Shown: one piece after another, positions 56,730 through 64,000 of the stretch
Layout: every line of letters begins with the position of its first letter
Position numbering within the stretch: the first letter of the stretch is position 1
NCBI GenBank assembly: GCA_024811115.1
Contig: JAKOGH010000035.1
Span: 186,001-250,000, forward strand
Direction: 5' to 3'
DNA from: Terana coerulea
Lineage: Eukaryota > Basidiomycota > Agaricomycetes > Polyporales > Phanerochaetaceae
Length of the DNA: 64,000 nucleotides
The notes under the pieces: generated by a model
Databases searched by the model: none
Seen by the model: the letters and a program-made list of their open reading frames with translations, nothing else
What the model was told of the DNA's origin: nothing
Made by a program: the position numbers and the translations under genes

Positions 56730-58466
56730 TTGTACACTTGCATCGCCATAGATGAGTCTCGCGAAGAACATCGCGTACACCTCAAGCTGAAGATTTCGGA
56801 ATTGGCAAGAGCATACAATCAGCTTTCTTCTGTCGTTATGCTACCACCAGACGTTCTCATCGAGATTTTCATGATTTGTCGCGACATCTGGAGAGGCCCG
56901 GGTTGGATCCCGCACGTCGCTCAAATATGCCACCAATGGCGTTCCCTCGCTTTATCGACCCCTCTCCTGTGGACCTTCATCTACCTTCCCTCGAACTCCT
57001 CAATCGCCACCCAGGAACTTTTGCTTCGGTCACAATCCGCATTACTTTCCGTGACTTGCAAGTCGGAATCGCCTGAAAAGTACATCAGCGGTGATACCAT
57101 GACGCAAATATTGAATCAAGAAATCACTCGGGTCAAGTCCCTTAGGTTACTCGACATTTCTCCCAGCTCTTGCAACATCCTTTCCCAGATTAGTTCTCCT
57201 GCTGTAGAAACAACACACCTCGAAATGCACTGCTGCTGCGAGTTTGACCATATCAACGGATTCAGGGAACGCTATGCGGATACGAAACAGCCTTTCTTGT
57301 CACTTTTGTCCTCAGCTTTACCGAATCTGCGGCATTTTTCGATAACAAATTCTTGCTTCGCCTTTGCAGAGTGGAAATTGCCGGGAACATTGACCCATTT
57401 GGACCTAGCTAACGCCTTTCCTACCGACCCTCGCGACGCTACGTTAACTGCCATACTGTCCACGCTCGAAGGGCTGCCCGCTCTTCAGGAACTTAGGCTG
57501 GCCAATGTCGTTCCAGGATCATTCTCGGATAGGCTTTCGCAGAAGACCGTGCATCTTAGTTGCCTTCAAGCCCTCTGCCTGTCCGGCTCCGCAGTCTCGG
57601 GTCTCACTTTGCTGGCTGGTCTGGTCTTCCCTGCTTGTGCTATGTTAGACTTGGATCTCCAGGTGGAACTTGCTTCTATTGGGTCGGTCTTTCCTGCGGC
57701 AGCATCAGCCCTATCCGAATGCATTAGGAGATACGCAAGCACAAACCCCCTCAAAACCATCACCCTAACATCGACATCGCAGAGTCTGAAGTTTTCCGCG
57801 TGGAGTGCCGATTTCGCAGAGTCTTCACCAAGCGTCCGCACGAATGCGCCAATCCGCGTCAAGTTCTCTGCGCCCTCCGCTCAGGCTGATACTCTCGAAG
57901 CGCGAAGGCAAATGTCCGAAGACTTTCGTCTGTCAATCGATGATGTCTACTCCTCTTTTCCTCTTTCAGCAGCTGAGGCTCTCACCCTCCAGTCCTACAA
58001 CATGGAGTTGGATGGTATACAGTGCCCCAAAACGTTCGCAGCTCTGGACAACATTCACACCATCGTGTTCTGCCCCTTCTCCTTGTCATCGTCTTCATTT
58101 CAGTTTCTGAGTTCCCACTGCATCAAAACAGTCCTCTCCTCTCCGTTCCTTTTGTCCTTCCATTTCCAACAGATTTTCCTTTTTCCATCGTTGGCCCAAG
58201 ATCTGGCTTCATTCCGCGACTTTCTGCAACACAAGCCCAAGCATGATCCTGGGACCATAAGGCGCCTGGTGTTCACTGACTGTGGATATTCTTCCGACTT
58301 CGACGTGGTGGTAAAACCGATGTTCACGAATGTAGCGGACGTGGAATCATTCGCTGAAGTGACGAAAGGGTGGGACGACCGCGGTGAGTGGCTTGGCAAA
58401 GGAGCTGATGCACCACTGTGGTCAGACATCCGGTGCTGGCCGCGATATCCCGGACTCCCATACTAG
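56730..58466 (+). CDS. F-box-like protein with leucine-rich C-terminal region
   Basis: A single uninterrupted 578-codon frame, which is unusual beside intron-rich neighbours but typical of Agaricomycete F-box families. A short helix (HLKLKISELARAYNQLSS) precedes the F-box (VMLPPDVLIEIFMICRDIWRGPGWIPHVAQICHQWRSLALSTPLLWTFIYL). Divergent leucine-rich repeats follow (LPNLRHFSITNSCF, LTHLDLANAFP, LPALQELRLANVVPG, LSCLQALCLSGSAVSGL). It presumably serves as a substrate receptor of an SCF ubiquitin ligase in the cytosol or nucleus; the substrate is unknown. A second start at the ATG encoding MLPPDV is possible. The frame is intact throughout, unlike the F-box gene at 2131-3801. Confidence 0.82.
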   Translation: MYTCIAIDESREEHRVHLKLKISELARAYNQLSSVVMLPPDVLIEIFMICRDIWRGPGWIPHVAQICHQWRSLALSTPLLWTFIYLPSNSSIATQELLLRSQSALLSVTCKSESPEKYISGDTMTQILNQEITRVKSLRLLDISPSSCNILSQISSPAVETTHLEMHCCCEFDHINGFRERYADTKQPFLSLLSSALPNLRHFSITNSCFAFAEWKLPGTLTHLDLANAFPTDPRDATLTAILSTLEGLPALQELRLANVVPGSFSDRLSQKTVHLSCLQALCLSGSAVSGLTLLAGLVFPACAMLDLDLQVELASIGSVFPAAASALSECIRRYASTNPLKTITLTSTSQSLKFSAWSADFAESSPSVRTNAPIRVKFSAPSAQADTLEARRQMSEDFRLSIDDVYSSFPLSAAEALTLQSYNMELDGIQCPKTFAALDNIHTIVFCPFSLSSSSFQFLSSHCIKTVLSSPFLLSFHFQQIFLFPSLAQDLASFRDFLQHKPKHDPGTIRRLVFTDCGYSSDFDVVVKPMFTNVADVESFAEVTKGWDDRGEWLGKGADAPLWSDIRCWPRYPGLPY

Positions 58467-58631
58467 CTCTCTCCTTAGTCTTAGTTCGTTCTCGCACCGT
58501 ATTTTGTCTTCATCAAAAGCATAGCACTTCCAACCTTGGGCCGTGGGGTAGAGTGATATTCAGATGTATTTTCTTGATGACTCCATTAGGTCGAGCACAG
58601 AAAGTACGTAAAACTAAATTTTTGACAGTGG

Positions 58632-60606
58632 TCAACGCCTGGCCTTCTTACTGCTTGCAACCTCTGTCTTGCCAGCTTTTCTTTTGGTGTTTCCGCTCAC
58701 TGGGCGTAGGCTTGCGAGTTGGCTCTTGAGCGCTTGGAGCGTACCGACAAGGATGCGCTTCTCGCCGAGCCGGACGGTAATCGCCATTTTGAGGTTAAGG
58801 TTGAGCTTCGCAGAATCCGCAAGCAGCCTCTCGTCTTCCTATAATTCAAGTCGACAGATCAGCGAGAGCAAATGTGTTATAAATAGAGGTTGCGGATTTA
58901 CCTCAATAGTGGTCGGATACTCTTTGAGTCGCCTCTCGAGAACGTTCATCGCGATGCTTAGTACCTCGGCGTCGACACTGGGTTTGGGGACCTTGCCCTT
59001 GGACTTTGTCTTCTCCCAGTCAGCTTTGGGTTGCAGCAAGAGGCGGATAAGCGACACCATCTCTGGCGAAAGCTCGCAATCCGTGCCGATGACGAAAACA
59101 CTACGAATATTCAGTCATCTGATCTGTATACCAACAACAAATAACGCACTCGTCCTCGGCCTCTTCAAGCCACCAATCCACCCGCTCTTGCGTCTTGCCG
59201 GATGCCTTCTTCGAGGCTGCCTCGACAACAAGGTTGGCAGGAATTTCTACAATATCCGCGGGATTTCCTTCGCCCGAAAGAGGCGGCTGCAGTTCGGTAA
59301 CGTCGACGAAGCCATATCGCCTTAGAAGGTCCGAATTCGGTGGGTCTCCGTACGTGTTCCACTAAAGCGGACAATTAGTTGTGAGACGAGGAGACAAGCA
59401 GTGAGGTCTCAAGCACAATTTGTTCACCGGCCTTGATGTCTTGCATCGTCATCATCTTCAGGACATCTTCCTCGTAAAATAGTCGACACTGTCAAGTAAT
59501 CGGTCATGCACATGCAACGTACGTATCAAGTACACTTACTGTCTCGGTGGCGAAACGGCCGTTCAGCATATCGGCCATAGGTACCATAGCAACGTCCGCA
59601 GGGTTTTCATAGCGGTCATCCTCGTCCTCGTCGTCTTCCGCTTCAACTGCTTCTTCAAGCGCCTCTTGTACGGCCGCAGCTGGAGGCTCACGTACGCTAC
59701 CAGCCTCTGCGTCGACGTCCATAGCGTTGTTATCCTCAGTGGTGATGGCGCCTGCTTCGTCTTCATCAACTTCAGCCTCCTCATCGGCCTCCTCACCCTC
59801 TGGTTTCCATCTGAGAACGTGGAAGCTGCGAGATAGAATACGGCTGCCCATAAGGTGGTACCTCTCGAGGGTGTATGTCTGCGATATTGTTTCCGGGGGA
59901 AAATGTCCGGTCGACTCTAATCGTGGATGAGTCAATGTATACTGGAAGAGATTATGTTCTGCTACCTTTACAGCGGGTAGGAGCTTCGTCTCGAATTCCT
60001 TTTCGGCGTCGTCTTTGCCAATTTTGTCTATAAATTGAGCATCAATGAGACCCGTTCCTGGTCTACAGGCGGGGAAACGCACCTACCACAGCGGTTCCTT
60101 TGAGCTCTGCTAGTTCATCGTCAGCCCAGAACATCGGCGTGTCAAAGGTTCGGGGCAATATAGCTAAATCCTGTCAGGTCAATGAATAAAGCCTGGTCTG
60201 CTTGGCTTGACTTACGGAAGAACCCGTGCCACTTCGAAGATGTTCCTTGCGCCTCTTCCCAAAGCATGCATAGGATCAGACCCGTCCACCCTGCATGGAG
60301 ACCGAACTTCTTCCAAGCAGCAGTGCCAAACTTTTGTGGGAGACTTGAGGTGCGCATGGAGAGAACGAGGTCTCGTGGAATAGTGAAGATAGTATGGTCT
60401 TTCTAAAAAGCATATTGTTGAATAAGAGTAACCACGCCTCCGAAGGCGTAGAGAGACAGGCAACTCACTGGTAGATCCCTCAGCGCAACTACTCCGCGGC
60501 CGTACCCCGGTATGTCTGCGAGACCCATTGCAGCCGTATCCACGGTAGCTCCTTGGGCCTGAAACCAGCTAATGAAAGCATCGCACTCTGCGTTCGACTC
60601 CGCCAT
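58632..60606 (-). CDS. SET-domain ribosomal lysine methyltransferase (RKM4/SETD6-like)
   Basis: Class of SET enzymes with a split SET domain and a Rubisco-LSMT-type substrate-binding domain; yeast RKM4 methylates a large-subunit ribosomal protein. The protein starts MAESNAECDAFISWFQAQGATVDTAAMGLADIPGYGRGVVALRDLP. Then come FTIPRDLVLSMRTSSLPQKFG, WTGLILCMLWEEA, ILPRTFDTPMFWADDELAELKGTAV, and SRILSRSFHVLRW followed by a very acidic insert (EEADEEAEVDEDEAG to EAEDDEDEDDRYENPAD). The AdoMet-site block VAMVPMADMLNGRF and AGEQI-WNTYGDPPNSDLLRRYGFVD complete the SET core. The C-terminal domain runs to KRKAGKTEVASSKKARR at 58632, a basic tail that may be a nuclear signal. Six or more exons are needed. 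Confidence 0.85.
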
Positions 60607-60878
60607 GTCTGAGCAGCAGAAGCAGACTTGAAGAAAGGAGGGAAAGTCACGAATGTACGAAAATCGTCCGCAGAAGCGAGGAATTCTTAGCGCCAACGTA
60701 AATTTACCAGGAATTTACCGCAAATCCGACAAAAACAGAATTTCACATGCTTGCTGCTCAGCGCTCAGCGCTCAGTGCCGCCACCAACCAATGTCGTCCG
60801 TCTCTACGCCATGCTATAACCGCAGCGCCATTCACAAGACACCTCGTATGCATTGCTGACGTTATAATTAGTCAAGAC
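60607..60878. promoter_or_regulatory. Divergent RKM4-like / CRAL-TRIO promoter region
   Basis: 272 bp between divergent starts. It contains three copies of the seven-base unit CAGCGCT at 60757-60778 (GCTCAGCGCTCAGCGCTCAG). No TATA motif was seen. Confidence 0.4.
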
Positions 60879-62486
60879 ATGGCCCACGATATACATGACG
60901 TCTTGCTGCAGCAATTCGAGTCTTTGAACGCGCTTTATGCGGAGAACTTGGAAGCGGTGAAGGAGTTGCAGAGGAAGCTGCGAGAGGATATCTTACCTGG
61001 TCTAGCATGCGAGCTTGGATGGGATGGTGGCGAGGTGGAATATGCTTTGGACTGGCTCGAAGATACACGTACGTGTGTCGGCATGATCAGTGCAAGCCGC
61101 ACGGAAGTGACATCGTCGGATTGGTTTTAGCCGCGATATTTCGCATACTAAAAGTGAGTACCCTCCGCCAGCTCTTGAAGAGACCAGGGTCAGGACCTCC
61201 TTTCCCAGCGACACAAGTTTACAAATTCCTTTGCGCTTGAGGCGTTGCGTACCACGCTCTGCTGGCGTCGGCAGATGCTGCCGCCCCTAGCTGGCGGCCA
61301 CCCGTCTCCGCACCTGCGATGCCTCCCTGCCGACGTCCGCGACCCCTGCGGGCGCCCGATTCTAGTTGCGGAACTTGCGAAACTCTGGGGCGACACAGAG
61401 GCTATGAAGGCTATGTTTATGCATAGTTCTGAGCTTATGCGACTGCACCTAGCCCGCCTCAACGCAGCGCGTGCCGGCATGGCGACCCGTTCGAACGATC
61501 AGCCTGTCCTGCAGTACGTCGTGTTGCTTGACATCAGCGGTATGTCGCTCAACGGCATGGTGCGTACTAGCCCGTAATGCACGCGCTGACTCACGCTCAT
61601 GGAACAAGCCGCCGGGTAGCAAAGTTTAGACGTGCTCAGTTGGTTCGTGCAGGAGCTTGTGCCTAGGTATCCCGGCATGCTTGGAGCTGGTAGGTTTGAT
61701 GCTACGATCTGTCTGTCACTGGCCTTCCTCATACTCACCCTTTTTCTACAGTATTTGTCCTGAACTATACTTGGGCGCACACGGGCTTATGGAACCTCGC
61801 CAAGTATGTCCTGCGCACCGACGCTATTTGTCTGGCTGATGGTCCCTGGCAGGCGCGTCCTCCCTGCGTCCGCGCTCCAGAAGGTGTTCTTTCCCACCGC
61901 GTCAGAGCTGCGAAGTCTGTTCTCCCTAACACGCCTCTCCGATGGTGCGCCACCCAAGCAGATCTCCGCACGCCCGGCACTGACCGCAGCTCTAGCCGCA
62001 GACTGGCACGGAGCTTTGCCGCCAATCAGCTCAATGTACAATGCCCTGCAGGCGTGCGCCGTCGCCTCGCCCGTCCGCCAAGCAGATACACGCGCACACG
62101 ACCAGCTCCCAGATGGATACGCTAGCGCCCCGCGGGACCCTAGGCCCGCCGACCCTGCGCAGGGACCACGCTCGGGCGAGCCAGCGCTGGGCAGACCGAA
62201 CCTCTCGGCGACTTCGCTGCTCAACCCGTTCTTCGGCTATCCCGTCATCTACGATCCCGCGTCCGCCCCCTCTTTCCGCCACGGCCGGCGCCGGAAGCGC
62301 GACCTCGTCGCCACGCTGTTTCGGCTGGGGTGGGCGCGTTGGGCAGGACCTGTCAAGGCCGTCTGCATCCTACTCCTGATTGTGATCCTGCTTCGGAAGA
62401 CGAGGTGGAGAGTCAAATTGCGCTCGAGATGGTATCAACGGCCGTCCCGCAACTCCGCGCTTATATCTCATTTCTACGCGTCCTAA
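60879..62486 (+). CDS. CRAL-TRIO (SEC14-like) lipid-binding protein with C-terminal membrane anchor
   Basis: SEC14-type proteins move or present phosphoinositides and other lipids. The start MAHDIHDVLLQQFESLNALYAENLEAVKEL is followed by a CRAL-TRIO N-type helix region (GSDIVGLVLAAIFRILKFTNSFALEALRTTLCWRR). The lipid-binding domain reads LPADVRDPCGRPILVAELAKLWGD, QYVVLLDISGMSLNGM, LDVLSWFVQELVPRYPGMLGAVFVLNYTWAHTGLWNLAKRVLPASALQKVFFPT and LRSLFSLTRLSDGAPP. The C-terminus has AGPVKAVCILLLIVILLRKTRW, one likely transmembrane helix with a basic tail, ending at 62486. The junction near 61060-61100 does not splice cleanly, so a small error or an unusually short intron is possible. The gene is convergent with PPG1. 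Confidence 0.85.
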
Positions 62487-62724
62487 CGTTATGCCTTCAT
62501 ATGTTGCTTGATTCTTTACTCACGAGTCACGACGGCACTGTATCGGTGCTCACACAGGGCGGATGATCGTTCCTTTGCATCTATAGATACAATAATAATA
62601 TTACGCGCCGCCAATTGAATGCACTTGGTGGAACCCGTTTGCGGTTCAATGCGGCCCTACATATGGTATGCATACAGTTAAGTCCAGGTACGGAAGCTTC
62701 TTAGCGAGGGTATCGAAGTCGATT
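62487..62724. other. Convergent 3' region of the CRAL-TRIO and PPG1 genes
   Basis: About 240 bp of A/T-richer DNA with AATAATAATA at 62589-62598, probably holding both polyadenylation regions. Confidence 0.4.
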
Positions 62725-64000
62725 TCATAGGAAGTACTCCGGCAGCTACGGCAGGAGCGTAAGCAGGTGCATGGTATACGTGTACGGCAGCACCAGGGAC
62801 GCACCTTGCCTCCGGCACTCTGCTGGGCTTGGTGTGCCGGCCCATCACGCTCGTTCTCCGGCGCCGCCTGAAAGACGTTAAAGAACCGTTCGCCGTCCGG
62901 GCGAACCTCGAGGATGCTCGCGGAGTTGCCGCAACGGTAGCAGTAGTTCGGGGCCGACCAAACTGTCGATAGGTGGTTGTCGAACAAAGTCGAGTAGCCC
63001 TCCATGCAGAGCTGATGCGCGCGGAGGATGTGTGACATATTGTTGGTTTCCAGGAACTTGTACACCACCCCGGAACCGAATGTGTACCCCGCGCCCCTGC
63101 AAAACGCGATGAGTGAATGGTTACTAGGCGTACGCGTGGCCGTTAGGGGGAGCAAAGTTGCCTACCTTGGTGATATTGCGAAATCCTCCTTTTCTTGATC
63201 TGGGTCTGACCACACCAGGTCTGCCATCGGTCCTTCGTGTGGTATTTCTGGAGCATGGTAAGTCCGGCCGTCCTGCCATGACGACGTACTGAAGCGAAAG
63301 CGAAACTTACCCCGAAACCTATCCACGACCTTGATTTGATCTATCGAGTGTATGGACGGTGACAAGCCTAGCATGACGTGTGGTGAGCATGGCATTCACG
63401 GCATAGGCACCAGAAACGTACCCACCACCATGGACGCAAAAGATTTTATCGTCAATCACGACGGATAGCGTAAGGAAGTCAAACATGTCCGTGAAGTACG
63501 TCCACACGTGCGAGGAACCGTACTTCCGGACGCATTCCGTGTAAAATCCATACGTCTGAGGGGACAATGAGTACCGCCTCCGCGTAGCCAGGACTGCGCC
63601 TCACGGACCTGGGTCACTGCTCTTGATTCGTGGTTCCCCCGGATGAGCTGTACGCGGTCCGGGTAGCGCAGCTTGAGACACGTCAGCAGAGATATTGTTT
63701 CCACGCTAAAGAGCCCCCGGTCGACATAATCCCCTTATGCACGAGTAATCAGCTTCTGCGCCTGGACGGAGTCATGGAAGCGTGCGCACCCAAGAAAAGA
63801 TAGTTCGTATTCGGGGCGTATCCACCTATCCGGAAGATTTCGATGAGGTCGTAGAACTGTCTTGAATGATCCCTCAGAAACTCTAACCCGTCCCTGAGGG
63901 CGGTACTCACCCGTGGATGTCTCCGACCACGGTCACCGGAGCGGCGACGTGCACCACGTTGGACTCTCGCATGAGAACCTCCTTTGTTTTCTCGCAGATT
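62725..64000 (-). CDS. PPG1: Serine/threonine protein phosphatase, PP2A-like PPG1 type (5' end off the window)
   Basis: Metal-dependent phosphatase of the PPP family. Reading from the right edge the exons give [30 protein letters not shown] (GDxHG metal motif) and [65 protein letters not shown] (GDxVDRG and RGNHE). They continue [97 protein letters not shown] and [20 protein letters not shown] final exon encodes LPEYFL, the PP2A-like tail used for methylation, with stop at 62725-62727. The [10 protein letters not shown] and [12 protein letters not shown] blocks favour PPG1 over PP2A, PP4 or PP6. Its N-terminus lies beyond base 64000. No frame break was found. Confidence 0.9.

Noticed and set aside
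1..64000. Search for tRNA genes, CRISPR arrays, riboswitches and prokaryotic operon features
   Set aside because: No tRNA B-box with a matching cloverleaf and no regularly spaced repeats were found. The gene structure is fungal, so prokaryotic features are not expected.

Overview
The window looks like nuclear DNA of a basidiomycete fungus, most likely an Agaricomycete of the polypore/mushroom type. Genes lie on both strands and are split by many short (about 45-60 nt) GT-AG introns. The core genes are eukaryotic: CCR4, mevalonate diphosphate decarboxylase, prefoldin 4, sphingosine-1-phosphate lyase, RPB7, the TFIIA large subunit and a PPG1-type phosphatase. Between them sit lineage-specific Agaricomycete families: a DUF6535 protein, protein-kinase-like fragments and LRR-type F-box proteins. 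I saw no tRNA, rRNA, CRISPR array or autonomous transposon.

Layout. 0.4-9.3 kb: three copies of a D-amino-acid oxidase-like gene. Copies 1 and 2 form a large inverted repeat around an F-box gene, and copy 3 is more diverged. 9.5-10.25 kb: a 747-bp foldback (MITE-like) element with TA target duplications. 10.8-14.7 kb: a small membrane-anchored orphan, a mitochondrial protein with a pterin-dehydratase-like domain, and an aldo/keto reductase. 15.2-24.9 kb: CCR4, MVD1, a secreted subtilase and prefoldin 4. 25.2-31.1 kb: a cupin, a DUF6535 membrane protein, and a decayed ARID (SWI1-like) gene followed directly by a kinase-like fragment. 31.5-42.0 kb: muskelin, sphingosine-1-phosphate lyase and an alpha-arrestin. 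43.7-48.5 kb: a second accessory patch with a 5'-truncated DUF6535 relative, an orphan gene and a second kinase-like gene. 49.0-64.0 kb: a dense housekeeping block of Vps3844-like, an orphan basic protein, a CUE-domain adaptor, RPB7, TOA1, an F-box protein, RKM4-like, a CRAL-TRIO protein and PPG1, which runs off the right edge.

Architecture. Several housekeeping pairs share short head-to-head intergenic regions: CCR4/MVD1, muskelin/S1P lyase, CUE/RPB7, TOA1/F-box and RKM4/CRAL-TRIO. The accessory patches repeat two families, DUF6535 and a kinase-like family, about 17 kb apart; in each pair one member is broken or truncated.

Quality caution. Single-base indels, mostly extra bases in short homopolymers, break the reading frame of genes that must be functional, including MVD1, CCR4 and the arrestin. 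I therefore treat most frameshifts here, including those in all three oxidase copies, as probable sequence errors unless reads show otherwise. I did not find a convincing new multi-gene system. The best candidates for a second look are the inverted oxidase/F-box duplication, the ARID-kinase chimera, the paired DUF6535/kinase patches and the foldback element.
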